DNA of 64,000 nt, taken from assembly GCF_001905505.1 (NCBI RefSeq), contig NZ_LIPG01000003.1, positions 124,001 through 188,000 of the forward strand, in the 5' to 3' direction. Below are positions 26,058 to 35,241 of the stretch, one piece after another. The DNA comes from Streptomyces sp. CB02058. GTDB lineage: Bacteria > Actinomycetota > Actinomycetes > Streptomycetales > Streptomycetaceae. The position numbers and the translations under genes are program-made. How positions within the stretch are numbered: position 1 is the first letter of the stretch; every line of letters begins with the position of its first letter. The notes beneath the pieces were generated by a model. That model saw only the letters and a list, made by a program, of their open reading frames with translations. It was not told where the DNA came from and ran no database searches.

Positions 26058-26713
26058 CGAACTTCGTGGAGCTGGACCGCCTTGCCGCGCTGGAGACCTT
26101 ACGTCTCGTCCGAGGCGCGGCCGTCGCCGCCGACGGCGACGGCGAGAGGATCTGGGATCGGCCGACCCCCTGCGCCGGCTGGAACCTGCTCGCTCTCCTC
26201 GGCCACATGACCGCGCAGAACCATGGCTTCGCGGCGGCGGCACGGGGTGAGGGCGGGCTGCCCGCGCATTGGCGGGTGCCGGACATCGCCGCCGATCCGG
26301 CGCGCGCCTACGCGGAGTCGGTGGCTGCGACCATCGTGCCGTTCGCGGAAGCGGGCGGCGGTCAGCAGGAGTTCGTGCTGCCCGAACTGGGGCGCGCGTT
26401 TCCCGGCCGGGTGGCCGTGTCCTTCCACTTCCTCGACCTCGCGGTGCACGCCTGGGACCTCGCGCGCACCCTGGCCGTGGAGGTTCAACTCCCCCGCAGC
26501 GTCTGGGAGTCCGCTCTGCAGGTGGCGCGCCGGGTGCCGACCGGCGAGCAGACGCGTGGGCCCGACGGCTTCTTCGCCCCGATCCGGCCGATGTCCGGGC
26601 AGGTGACACCGCTGACGGAGACCTTGGCCCTTCTCGGCCGAAGTCCTCACTGGTCCCCCGAACCTTCGGACAGCCTTCGAGGGCTTGGCCGTTGTGGCCG
26701 TCGCAGCCGATGA
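26054..26713 (+). CDS. TIGR03086/MDMPI N-domain protein (DinB-like)
   Basis: 219 residues of the mycothiol-dependent maleylpyruvate isomerase N-terminal superfamily. DRPTPCAGWNLLALLGHM (about 35-52) and FHFLDLAVHAWDLART (about 127-142) carry the metal-binding His positions of the DinB-like four-helix bundle. Family members normally end at ...LALLGRSPxW; here about 18 further residues (SPEPSDSLRGLGRCGRRSR) follow, suggesting loss of the original stop. Overlaps the upstream gene by 4 bp. Confidence 0.75.
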   Translation: MTNFVELDRLAALETLRLVRGAAVAADGDGERIWDRPTPCAGWNLLALLGHMTAQNHGFAAAARGEGGLPAHWRVPDIAADPARAYAESVAATIVPFAEAGGGQQEFVLPELGRAFPGRVAVSFHFLDLAVHAWDLARTLAVEVQLPRSVWESALQVARRVPTGEQTRGPDGFFAPIRPMSGQVTPLTETLALLGRSPHWSPEPSDSLRGLGRCGRRSR

Positions 26714-26804
26714 CGTGGCTTTCAGGCCGCACCGGCCGAGTGTCCTTGCGGCGTCGGGCGGTTCATGCGGCCGCAGCCGTTCCTGGAGGCGACGCCGCCG
26801 TTGT

Positions 26805-27950
26805 TCAGATGGTCCGGTGCGGTGAGCGGCGCAGGGCGAGTACCGCCAGGTCGTCCTGCTGCGCGCCCTCGGTGAAGGCGTGGACATCGTCGACGAGTGA
26901 ATCGGTGAGCCGGCCCGCCGTGATGTCGACGCGGCCGGAGAGGCGGGCCTCCAGCGGATAGAAGGCGCCAGCGGGAGAGCGGGCCTCGGTGAGACCGTCG
27001 GTGCACAGCAGCAGTGTCGCCCCGGCGGGGAACGGGAACCAGGACACCGTGCGCGGTTCGGCGACGAGGTCCGCCAGGCCGAGCGGCGCGTGCTCCGTCC
27101 CGGCGCCCACGGCGGTGACGGCCCCGTCGTGCAGCAGAAAGGGCGGGATGTGGCCGCATGTGACGAGCTGGGCCTCGGAGCCGGCGTCCACCCCCAGGAC
27201 GACGGCTGTGACGAATCGATCCGGCTCGCCGCGCTGTTCCGCGTAGCCGTTGTGGCGGACCACCGCCGCCTCGAGCGAGTCCACGAGCGCGGTCACCGTC
27301 GGTTCGCGGTGCGCGGCTTCACGGAAGGCCCCGACCACGTCGATGGCCATGCCGATGGCGGCGAGTCCCTTGCCCTGGACGTCGCCGATCAGCACCCGGG
27401 TACCCCACGGGGTGGCCGCCACGTCGTAGATGTCGCCCCCGACGAGTTTGTCCTGCTGCACCGGCTCGTACACGCCGTCCACGAGTACGTCGTCCGTGAG
27501 CAGCGGCAGCGGACGCAGGATCTGCCGCTGCATCGCGGCGGCGGTCGACCGCAGACTGACCAGCGCTCCCTCGCGCGTGATGCGCAGCCAGGAGCCGTAG
27601 ACGGCCAGCGCCCCGAAGCCGAGGGCGAACAGGGCCAGGATCACCCGGTCGGCGACCCGCTCTCCGGAGGACAGGGCCACGGGCACGATGACGACGACAC
27701 TGACCAGGGCGGAGACAAGCGCCGTCTGGCGTGGGGTGCACAGCGCGGCGGCGAACGCGGGGAGGAACACCAGCAGACCCAACAGGAGCACGGCGGTTCC
27801 GGTCACCCCGCCCAGGACGATCGTCACCACCGTCACCGCGACCGTCACCAGGACGACGGCGCGTGTCGGTGGCGTACGGATCGAAGTGCTGTCGTCGCCG
27901 TCCGCACCGCTTCTGGCCGGGACCGGCGCCGCACGCAGCGAACGGAACAT
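26805..27950 (-). CDS. PP2C-type SpoIIE-family phosphatase, membrane anchored
   Basis: 381 residues. The N-terminus (residues about 30-125) has four hydrophobic helices; after a short linker, the SpoIIE/PP2C domain begins at GVYEPVQQDKLVGGDIYDVA with the metal Asp residues (GGDIYD, GDVQGKGLAA, CTDGLTEARS, QDDLAVLAL). It dephosphorylates a Ser/Thr-phosphorylated partner, often an anti-sigma antagonist. No sigma or anti-sigma gene lies nearby. ATG at 27950 has GGAGG 7 bases upstream; an in-frame start at 27998 lacks one. Confidence 0.9.
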   Translation of the reverse strand: MFRSLRAAPVPARSGADGDDSTSIRTPPTRAVVLVTVAVTVVTIVLGGVTGTAVLLLGLLVFLPAFAAALCTPRQTALVSALVSVVVIVPVALSSGERVADRVILALFALGFGALAVYGSWLRITREGALVSLRSTAAAMQRQILRPLPLLTDDVLVDGVYEPVQQDKLVGGDIYDVAATPWGTRVLIGDVQGKGLAAIGMAIDVVGAFREAAHREPTVTALVDSLEAAVVRHNGYAEQRGEPDRFVTAVVLGVDAGSEAQLVTCGHIPPFLLHDGAVTAVGAGTEHAPLGLADLVAEPRTVSWFPFPAGATLLLCTDGLTEARSPAGAFYPLEARLSGRVDITAGRLTDSLVDDVHAFTEGAQQDDLAVLALRRSPHRTI

Positions 27951-28141
27951 TCGAGCATCCTCCAGTGACGGTGTGACCGGGCGGTGCGAAGACCGCACGT
28001 CGCGGCGGACGGGCGTCCTCGGTCATCCAATCCGTCCGGTACGCCGCAGGGAGGCTGGCTGGCCGTCTCCGTACCGAAGTGCGTCCACTCGGGTGCTTCC
28101 GGAGGTCTGCCGCCGGGCGCGGTCCCGTGCGTGACACTCCG

Positions 28142-28195
28142 ACGCAGTCCGGCCGGACGGTCTCCCGCGAGGGAGGCCGTCCGGCCGGACTGCGT
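28142..28195 (-). terminator. Terminator of the large subtilase gene
   Basis: Perfect 19-bp stem (28142-28160 with 28177-28195) extended inward by a TCTCCC/GGGAGG pairing with one G-T pair. Starts 13 bp after the protease stop. Confidence 0.9.
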
Positions 28196-28207
28196 GGGTG
28201 AGAGCGG

Positions 28208-31200
28208 CTACCGGACGTCGTAGGCGCGGGTGATGGTCTGGGTGACCGCGTTGCCCTTGGCGTCGGTGAAGGTGGCCTTGGTCATGACCTGTTCGCCGGC
28301 GGCGCCGGTGTGGTCGACGACGGCCGTCCACCTGCCGTTCCGCCGCTCGGTGGGCGCCTCGGTCCAGGTCTCGCCGTCGTCGTAGGAGTAGGACAGCGAG
28401 GCGGCCGTGATCGCGCCCGGCGTGTAGCCGGCATGGCCCTCGACCGAGAGGCCGACCTCGATGCCGCTCCTGGCCGGGAGGGTGTTCATGGCGTCCACCG
28501 GCACGTCGTACCTCGGGAAGAGGACCGGCAGTCCGCGCGAGTAGACGTCGGGCTCCCGGTGGGAGCGGAAGCTCCACGTGGTGGCGACGGCCATGGAGCG
28601 CAGCCAGTTCCTGTCCGAGGTCGGGATCTTCTGCAGGCGCTGGGTGAGTTCGTACGCGGAGTCCTCGTCCGGAACCTCGAAGGCGGCGTAGGGCCAGGCG
28701 CTGCGTGCGATCTGCTCCCCGTTGCGCTTCAGGGTCAGGTTGCCGAGGTCGCCGAACGACCCGCCGTAGGACCAGTGCGCGTCGGATCCGTCGGCCCAGA
28801 GCGCCGTCTCGATGCCGATCATGTCTCCCTGCCGCTCGGCGGCCAGTACCGGCTTGCCCTCGTCGTCCCGGGGCGCCACGGGGCTCATGAGGCCGCCGTA
28901 CCACTCCTCGGTGTTCCGCTGCCCGGCCCGATAGGCGCGCGGCTGGTCACTCATGAACGCGGCGAACGGGAAGCTGGTCATCGCGCCGTGGTACCAGGAG
29001 TCCTCGCCGGTGCTGTAGTAGGCGGTCCGGGTGGTGGGCACCTGGACCTCGCCGTACGGGCTGACGGGGATCTGGGAGCCGGGGCTCCCGGAGGGCCGGA
29101 GGAACATGGCGTCGAGGTACTCGCCCTCCTTGCCCATGGCCTTCCACGTCTCCCGGACCTGGGCCAGCCGGGAGTCCTTCGGCTTGAAGACCTGGTCGGA
29201 GCCGATCGGGCCAGGGGTCGGGAACGACAGGTTGTAGACGTACGGCGAGCCGTCCTCGGAGCCGGAGGCACGCCAGGTGGGCCGGAACTCGAAGGCGCCG
29301 TCCTTCGCCCGTCCGTCGACCTCCGCGTAGAACGAGCCGACGGTGCCGTTGGCCGTCATCGATCCCGAGAGCCGCCAGGTGTCGTCCCATGTGCGGGCGT
29401 AGCTGAACGTGGTGTTGTCCACCGTCGAGGGACGGCCGGTGGACAGGCTGAGCCGGTGGGCCTTGCGGGCGTCGAGGACAACGGTGGAGTCACCGGTGAT
29501 CCTCAGTTGCGGCTTGGCCAGGTAGCTGACCGATTCGGGTGCGTCGTCCGCGCCGTACGACGCCACGAAGGTGCTGAGCGCGTAGTTGCCCGGGCGGACA
29601 CGGTACGTCTGCTCGGCCGCTCCCGCGTTGGTCCGGCGCTCGCCCGTGTCGGTGTCGAGGCCGGCCAGGTCCAGGGAGGAGGGGCCACTCGCGGGCCTGC
29701 CGTCGCGGTCGATGACCTTGACCCGGAGCGTGACCGTCTCCGGCTCGACGTAGAGCGTGACGGGCACGGAGACGTGCACTCCACCGCCCGTGGCCGTGAT
29801 CCGGCCGGTGACCGCACCGTACTGGGCGTCATCGAGCCGGGCGGTGGGGTCGATCCGGAGCGGCGCCTCGACGGTGGCCCCCGCGGGCACCCTGATCCTG
29901 CTGTTCTCCGCCCTGATCACACCGGAGCGGACATCGCTGCCGTCGTTGCCGTGCACACCGCTGACCTTCAGGTTCAGGGAGACGTCGCTGTCGCCGGTGT
30001 TGGTGAACGGCACCTTCACGGTGGTGCGGTCCGAGGCGTCCTGCGGCCAGTTGTAGCTGCCCGCCTGGACGGCCGGCGCGGAGAGCACCTCCTGGTTCAC
30101 CGCGCCGAACACGTCGAGGACCCCGCCGCCGGTCTCGTCGGCGCCGGGGACCCTGCCACCGGTGCGGGCGGACGAGACCAGCGCGGCCTTGATCTGCTGC
30201 GCGGTCCAGTCCGGGTGGGCCTGGCGGACGACGGCGGCGGCGCCCGCGACGTGCGGGGTGGCCATGGAGGTGCCGGACATCGTCCGGTAGGCGTAGACGC
30301 CGCGACCGCCCGCGCTCGCCGCCGAGATGCCGACGCCAGGGGCTGCGATCTCAGGCTTGAGGGTGTGGGTGACGGCCACGGGACCCCGGCTGGAGAAGGG
30401 CGCGGTGGTGTCGTCGCGGTCGACGGCGCCGACGGTCAGCACGCTCGGCACGCAGCCGGGGGAGGAGACGGTCCCGCTCTTCGGCCCCGCGTTGCCGGCG
30501 GCGACGACGAACAGCGTGTGCTTGCTCTGCGAGAGCTGTTCGGTGGCTTGGGCCACGGGGTCGGTGCAGTCGCCCACCGTGGGGTTGCCCAGGCTCATGG
30601 AGACGACGTCGGCCTTCTGGTCGACGGCCCACTGCATACCCGCGATGATCCAGGAGTCCAGGCCGTAGCCCGCGTCGTTGAGCACCTTGCCGACGAGCAG
30701 GGAAGTCCCGGGCGCGACACCCTTCTTGCGGCCGTCGCCGGCCGCTCCTGACCCGCCGGCCGTGGACGCGGTGTGGGTGCCGTGACCCACCAGGTCGCCC
30801 GTGTCCGCGGCGTCCGTGAAGTTCTTGGTCGCGGCGACCTGGTTCACCAGGTCCGGGTGCTCGGCATCCACGCCCGTGTCCAGCACGGCGACCTTGGTGC
30901 CCTTGCCGTCGTAGCCGGCCGCCCATGCCTCCGGCGCGTGCACCTGCGCGGTGGACCGGTCCAGCGTGGCCTCGACCTTGCCGTCCAGCCACAGCTTCTT
31001 CAGCGCGGAGGCAGAGCGTGAGCGCGGATTGCTGATGTCCTGCCAGAAGCCGGCCGCCGTGTCCTTGCCCGCCTTCAGCGCGACGCCGCCCACCGCGGGA
31101 AGGCTCAGGCCCCGCTCGGCACCGCGAGGGGCCGCCGGAGCGGCGTCGGCGACATCCACATGCTCGTCGTAGGTGGCGATGAGCGGCAGCGAGTCGGTGT

Positions 31201-31597
31201 GCGCGTCGTCGTAGCCCTGGCGGATGAGGCCGGTGACGTTGAACAACTGCTCGTCGACCCTGCCCTCGGCGAGCGCCCCGGAGGCGGACTCGGGGTAGAC
31301 GTAGAGGTCCTCGCCCGTCTGCCGGGTCTGGAACATCGGTTGTGTGCCGTCCTCGCGGGGCAGCACGGCCGCCGACCTGCGGCCCGAGGCGTCCGTGATC
31401 ACCGCCACCTTGTCGCCGGTGACGAGCGTGACGGTGACCTGCTCGCCGCCCTTCGGCCCGGCCTCGCTGCCGACGAGGGGACGCTTCCCCGAGCTGCCGT
31501 CAGGCGGCGTGTCCGCCGCCCCGGAAGGTGTCACCGCAGTGACAGCCAGGGCGGCGGCACTCGCCGCTCCCAAGGCTATTCGCGTGATGGAACGCAT
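28208..31597 (-). CDS. Large secreted S8 serine peptidase
   Basis: 1129-residue secreted subtilase. Sec signal peptide MRSITRIALGAASAAALA... cut near SGAAD. A pro-region (about 30-200) precedes the catalytic domain with the triad: Asp in AVLDTGVDAEHPD (about 236), His in GHGTHTASTAGG (about 271) and Ser in MSGTSMATPHVAGAAA (about 443). About 650 residues of beta-rich C-terminal domains follow, as in the 1,100-residue Streptomyces subtilases. The start at 31597 has GGGGAG upstream; an extension to 31654 lacks one. Likely processed extracellularly; substrate unknown. Divergence from other genes: none, it is the third of several minus-strand genes. Confidence 0.93.
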   Translation of the reverse strand: MRSITRIALGAASAAALAVTAVTPSGAADTPPDGSSGKRPLVGSEAGPKGGEQVTVTLVTGDKVAVITDASGRRSAAVLPREDGTQPMFQTRQTGEDLYVYPESASGALAEGRVDEQLFNVTGLIRQGYDDAHTDSLPLIATYDEHVDVADAAPAAPRGAERGLSLPAVGGVALKAGKDTAAGFWQDISNPRSRSASALKKLWLDGKVEATLDRSTAQVHAPEAWAAGYDGKGTKVAVLDTGVDAEHPDLVNQVAATKNFTDAADTGDLVGHGTHTASTAGGSGAAGDGRKKGVAPGTSLLVGKVLNDAGYGLDSWIIAGMQWAVDQKADVVSMSLGNPTVGDCTDPVAQATEQLSQSKHTLFVVAAGNAGPKSGTVSSPGCVPSVLTVGAVDRDDTTAPFSSRGPVAVTHTLKPEIAAPGVGISAASAGGRGVYAYRTMSGTSMATPHVAGAAAVVRQAHPDWTAQQIKAALVSSARTGGRVPGADETGGGVLDVFGAVNQEVLSAPAVQAGSYNWPQDASDRTTVKVPFTNTGDSDVSLNLKVSGVHGNDGSDVRSGVIRAENSRIRVPAGATVEAPLRIDPTARLDDAQYGAVTGRITATGGGVHVSVPVTLYVEPETVTLRVKVIDRDGRPASGPSSLDLAGLDTDTGERRTNAGAAEQTYRVRPGNYALSTFVASYGADDAPESVSYLAKPQLRITGDSTVVLDARKAHRLSLSTGRPSTVDNTTFSYARTWDDTWRLSGSMTANGTVGSFYAEVDGRAKDGAFEFRPTWRASGSEDGSPYVYNLSFPTPGPIGSDQVFKPKDSRLAQVRETWKAMGKEGEYLDAMFLRPSGSPGSQIPVSPYGEVQVPTTRTAYYSTGEDSWYHGAMTSFPFAAFMSDQPRAYRAGQRNTEEWYGGLMSPVAPRDDEGKPVLAAERQGDMIGIETALWADGSDAHWSYGGSFGDLGNLTLKRNGEQIARSAWPYAAFEVPDEDSAYELTQRLQKIPTSDRNWLRSMAVATTWSFRSHREPDVYSRGLPVLFPRYDVPVDAMNTLPARSGIEVGLSVEGHAGYTPGAITAASLSYSYDDGETWTEAPTERRNGRWTAVVDHTGAAGEQVMTKATFTDAKGNAVTQTITRAYDVR

Positions 31598-31754
31598 GAA
31601 TCTCCCCACTCGGTCCGTGGACAAGCTGTGCTGACGCCGCAGCCTGGCAGACACACGGATGTCGCAGGGGCGCTACGCGTGGCGGGTTCGCCGCATGGCG
31701 GTTACCCGTCACGTGGGCACATGCGGAGAGTTTGTCGGCCCCCGCAGAGGGGAA

Positions 31755-32759
31755 TCAGAGCCAGCCGGCGCGTGCCGCGTGCCATCCGAGTTGCAGGCGC
31801 GAGTCCGCCCCCGCGAGGTCCATCAGGCGGCGCGTCCGCCGCTCCACGGTGCGTATGGAGAGCCCGAGTTGAGAGGCGGCGCGGCGGTCGGACATTCCGG
31901 CCAGGAGCAGGGAGAGGACTTCCAGTTCGCCTTCCGTCGGCTGCGGATCCGCCGTCGCGTCGACGCGCACACCGGTGGCGGTCGTGTACAGCGGTCGGGC
32001 GTGCACCCATTCCCTCTCGAAGAGATGGACCAGGGCCGTCAACAACCCGCTGCGGTGCACCACGACGGCGCTCGGCACGCCGTCGGAGCCCGCCACGTCC
32101 AAGGGCACCATGGCACGGTCCCGGTCCGACACGACCATCTTCAGCGGCAACGAGTCGACCACGCGGAGTTCGAGGCCCGCCGCGATGGCCGACCGCAGAT
32201 CCCTCGCCACATCGAGGTCGTCCAGATAGTCCTTGGCAGCCACGACCCGGAAGTCGACGCCGCGGTCCAGCGCGGAACTCTCCGACACGTCGGCGTCCTC
32301 GCGCGGGACGGCGATGGGCGCGCCTATGAGGAAGACGAGCAACTCCTGCTGGGCGCCCCGCTGCAGTTGGTGGAACCGGTGCGCGACCTGCTCCACGCCG
32401 GTGACCACCTCCACGACGCCGCCCGCGGCGTGTGCCACCGTACTGCGGTACTGCTCCGTCAGTATCGAATAGGTGGCCTCGGCCCTGTGCAGCGCGTTGC
32501 GTTGTTCGACGAGGAACGGTGCCAAGGCCACCGAGGGAGGTGTGAGCCGGTAGCGGGCGGGCGAGCCGGGTGCCCCGCCCCCCTCCCCGGTGACGAGCGC
32601 GACCAGGCCACGTGCCGCCAGGTCGAGAAGGATACGAGTGCTCTCGGCCTCCTCCAGACCGGTCTGCCGCGCGAGTTCCTGCGCAGAGGCTGTCGGGCGG
32701 GCCAGAAGCGCACTGTAGACGGCCTCTTCGGCCGGCCCCAGGCCCAGCACCTCCAGCAT
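31755..32759 (-). CDS. TrmB/LuxR hybrid transcriptional regulator
   Basis: 334 residues. The N-terminus is a TrmB-like winged helix (MLEVLGLGPAEEAVYSALLA, ASAQELARQTGL; about 1-70). The middle (about 90-250) is a ligand/PLD-like region as in TrmB-family sensors. The C-terminus is a LuxR HTH: LSLLLAGMSDRRAASQLGLS and IRTVERRTRRLMD (about 278-310). Such two-DNA-binding-motif proteins are common in Streptomyces. ATG at 32759 has GAGGGG upstream. It sits 157 bp upstream of the subtilase start in the same direction and could control it; that is inference. Confidence 0.85.
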   Translation of the reverse strand: MLEVLGLGPAEEAVYSALLARPTASAQELARQTGLEEAESTRILLDLAARGLVALVTGEGGGAPGSPARYRLTPPSVALAPFLVEQRNALHRAEATYSILTEQYRSTVAHAAGGVVEVVTGVEQVAHRFHQLQRGAQQELLVFLIGAPIAVPREDADVSESSALDRGVDFRVVAAKDYLDDLDVARDLRSAIAAGLELRVVDSLPLKMVVSDRDRAMVPLDVAGSDGVPSAVVVHRSGLLTALVHLFEREWVHARPLYTTATGVRVDATADPQPTEGELEVLSLLLAGMSDRRAASQLGLSIRTVERRTRRLMDLAGADSRLQLGWHAARAGWL

Positions 32760-32861
32760 TCGGACCCCTCGAGCGACGCCGTGTCCGGACGTTGACGCGG
32801 CTCGGGCGGACCGAGCGGCTGCGTCCGAACGGTATCCCACGGTCGAGGGGCCGACGCCGGG

Positions 32862-32965
32862 AGTGCCCTCGCTGCTTCGATGACGTTGCGATGTCGGGTA
32901 CGTGCTTGCCCACCTCGCTGCCGGAGACGAACAGCAGGCGGTCGATGCCGTCGAAGCCGCTCCCG
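32862..32965 (-). pseudogene. Fragment of an NmrA/QOR2-type NAD(P)H quinone reductase gene
   Basis: On the minus strand, one frame reads GFDGIDRLLFVSGSEVGKHVP (kept here as DRLLFVSGSEVGKHVP; about 32898-32965), and the next frame continues RHRNVIEAARA (about 32862-32893). Together these rebuild the QOR2/YtfG-like motif 'RLLxISGSEVGxRxxQHxNVIxAAKA'. A single-base loss separates them. Neither the N-terminal Rossmann start nor the rest of the enzyme is present, so this is a remnant of about 100 bp in the 288-bp gap 32760-33047. Confidence 0.6.
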
Positions 32966-33047
32966 GCCGGTGGAGACGGCCTGCCGGACGTGACCTGTCC
33001 CGGGCCGGTGTGCTCCGCGGCCGACAGCGAACCGGCGCCTTCGTGGC

Positions 33048-33596
33048 TCAGCGGCGCCCGCCGAACTCCCAGTCGTGGACCTCGATGTCCGCATAGCGGT
33101 CCGCAGTGAGGACGCCTCGTGCCGCGTCCGCGTCCGAGGCCCGGAGCGGTACCGCCGTACCCAGCCAGGTGTCGCCGTCGTCGGACAGCAACGGCCCGTA
33201 GGCCACCAGATCCTCCCGCTCGGGCGGCAGGGAGAGGTCGGCGGCAGGGCCCTCGCCGAGGCCGAGCACCAGATACCGGTTGCCGCCGGTCCGGCCTCCG
33301 GGGAAGTCCCACATGGTGCGGCCCAGCACATTGCGCCATCGACGCACCAGCACGTCCCGGAACGCGCCCGCCTGGTAGCTGGGCTCATCGAAAGCGAACG
33401 CTCGGGCAGCGGCCGGATCAGGCAGATCGACGATGTGCACGCTGCCCGTCGGTGTCTCACCGTCAGCGGCGAAGGTCGGACCGCGGGCGATCAACTCCTT
33501 CACGTACCGGTCCATGTAGGACCAGTGCTCCTCCACCAACTCCTCCCGCAAGGCGAGAGATCCAGGCCGGTCACGGTGATAGCAGAAGAACTCCAT
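33048..33596 (-). CDS. Tandem YCII-domain protein
   Basis: 182 residues made of two YCII-like alpha+beta units. The first (1-95) starts MEFFCYHRDRPGS with EEHWSYMDRYVKELIARGPT and the typical 'GSVHIVDLPDPAAARAFAF' stretch (split as GSVHIVDLP and AAARAFAFDEP). The second (about 105-182) reads RYLVLGLGEG, AYGPLLSDDG, TADRYADIEVHDWEFG. YCII proteins are small dimers with a conserved His-Asp pair; here the dimer appears fused. Function unknown. ATG at 33596 follows GGGAGAGG; the GTG at 33602 is less well placed. Confidence 0.8.
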   Translation of the reverse strand: MEFFCYHRDRPGSLALREELVEEHWSYMDRYVKELIARGPTFAADGETPTGSVHIVDLPDPAAARAFAFDEPSYQAGAFRDVLVRRWRNVLGRTMWDFPGGRTGGNRYLVLGLGEGPAADLSLPPEREDLVAYGPLLSDDGDTWLGTAVPLRASDADAARGVLTADRYADIEVHDWEFGGRR

Positions 33597-33750
33597 GACC
33601 ACAGACCCTCTCCCAACCGGGACACCGACTCAACTGGCTTTCGGCCACGATGCCCCGCTCTCGACGAGGTCGCATTCCGTCATACGGCCACCGCGCCCTC
33701 ACACCCCGGGGACATGCGAACACGACCGCGTCGCCGCCGAGGGACGGATG

Positions 33751-33777
33751 GGCTGGGCACACCTGCCGTGCCCAGCC
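33751..33777 (-). terminator. Terminator of the lipase gene
   Basis: GGCTGGGCAC and GTGCCCAGCC, a perfect 10-bp stem with a 7-base loop, 46 bp beyond the lipase stop. Confidence 0.65.
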
Positions 33778-33822
33778 TCCCGTACCTGTCCTGCGTCGCG
33801 ATCGGTGTGGGCGCGGGTGCGG

Positions 33823-35220
33823 TCAGGGCTGGAGGGGCATCGTCCAGCAGTTGGAGGCGGCGGCCTTGCCCGAGAGGCGGTCCGTCAGCCAGGAGACGGC
33901 GTCTCCCTGGTCGGTGATGAGCGGTACGAGGTGGTTGGTGAGGATCTTGTCGCCGAGGTTCGGCAGCACGATGGCGTCATAGGTGACGTCCGCGCCCTTG
34001 TTGCACCAGTCGACGGCGAGCTTTCGGGCCTGGGAGTGGGGAACGATGTCGTCCTGGACACCCGTGGCCAGCCTCACGGGTCCGGTCGGCTTCAGTGTGC
34101 CGATGCGCTGCTTGTCCAGGGCGGCCTTCGCCCGGGGGTCGGCGGCGATGATGTCGCCGATGGACTTCCCGCTGGTGGTCCACTTGTTGCTCTTCGTGAA
34201 GCCGTAGCCGAAGAGCGCGTCGCCGACGCACATGGTCGACGCGTCCGCCAGCGCGGCCTTTCCGGCCGCGCTGATGTTCGCGTCGACGACCGCGCGCAGG
34301 TCGGGGTCGGCCTGGGCGAAGCCGCTGATGGACCAGGCGAGCGCACCGGCGAGCGCGCTGCCGTCGATGCCCTTCATGACCGAGGTCAGATCGGCCGGGG
34401 GCGCGCCGGAGTAGGTGCCGGCGAGCGGCACGTCGGGCGCGTAGGAGGGCTGGAGTTCGGCGGCGGCGGCGCTGGCTCCGCCGCCCTGGCTGTACCCGTA
34501 CAGGCCGGTGCGGGAGGCCGCGGTGACCGATGCCCCGGGTACGGCCCGGGCGGCGCGGGCGGCGTCGAGCAGGGCGTGTGCCTGGTCGAGGCGGTTGACG
34601 TAGGTGTGCAGGCGGTCGGTGGTGCCGAGGCCGACGTAGTCGGTGACGACGACGGCCGCCCCGGTGGACAGGAGGCGGTAGATCGCCAGTGCCTCGTACC
34701 CCACGGACACCGTGTCGCCGCTGAGGGTGAGCGGGTGCTGCAGGGCGAAGGACGGGGCGCACTGGTCGCCCTGGCCCATGGTTCCCGACGCCAGCGCGAC
34801 CAGGGGGCGCGGTCCGGTGCCCTTCCAGGCGGCCGTGGGCTCGATGTACGCGCCGGTGACGGCGACCGGCGTACCGGCCGAGTCGGTCGACCTGTACATC
34901 AGGCGGGTCGCGGTGCCGGGCATCGGACGGCCGTCCAGGCCGGGGATGCTCAGTCCGAGCGGCAGGGCCTCGGTGCGTATCAGCGCACCGTTCTGCGCCG
35001 GAAGTCCGGCCGGCGGGGTGTAGAAGGCGGGGATGGTGACCCCGCGGGAGACGACGGGTTCCGGCGTGGCGGCGGACGCCGGTACGGCCGACAGGCCGGC
35101 GCAGACGGTGCCGGCGGCCACGACGGCCGCCAGCAGACGCCTACCGGTCGTGTCGCCACGGCCGGTGGTTCCGGCGGGTGCCGGGCGGGTGGAACGGGAA
35201 CGGGTTCTCGTGCGGCTCAT
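33823..35220 (-). CDS. Secreted lipase (LIP/secretory lipase family)
   Basis: 465 residues. A basic N-terminus, then a hydrophobic signal core LLAAVVAAGTVCAGLSAVPASA (given here as LLAAVVAAGTVCAGL), cleaved near ASAA. The alpha/beta-hydrolase domain has the nucleophile elbow GLYGYSQGGG (Ser about 245), an acid in the QDDIVPHSQA segment and a His in TNHLVPLITD. These match secretory lipases (PF03583). It starts 21 bp after the GMC oxidase stop with GAGGAGC upstream, so the two form an operon acting on extracellular lipid or sterol esters. Confidence 0.88.
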   Translation of the reverse strand: MSRTRTRSRSTRPAPAGTTGRGDTTGRRLLAAVVAAGTVCAGLSAVPASAATPEPVVSRGVTIPAFYTPPAGLPAQNGALIRTEALPLGLSIPGLDGRPMPGTATRLMYRSTDSAGTPVAVTGAYIEPTAAWKGTGPRPLVALASGTMGQGDQCAPSFALQHPLTLSGDTVSVGYEALAIYRLLSTGAAVVVTDYVGLGTTDRLHTYVNRLDQAHALLDAARAARAVPGASVTAASRTGLYGYSQGGGASAAAAELQPSYAPDVPLAGTYSGAPPADLTSVMKGIDGSALAGALAWSISGFAQADPDLRAVVDANISAAGKAALADASTMCVGDALFGYGFTKSNKWTTSGKSIGDIIAADPRAKAALDKQRIGTLKPTGPVRLATGVQDDIVPHSQARKLAVDWCNKGADVTYDAIVLPNLGDKILTNHLVPLITDQGDAVSWLTDRLSGKAAASNCWTMPLQP

Positions 35221-35241
35221 GGTGTGCTCCTCGTTCGTGGC

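Noticed and set aside
32862..32965. Intact reductase gene in the 32.8-33.0 kb gap
   Set aside because: Motif pieces lie in two different frames and the enzyme's other parts are missing.
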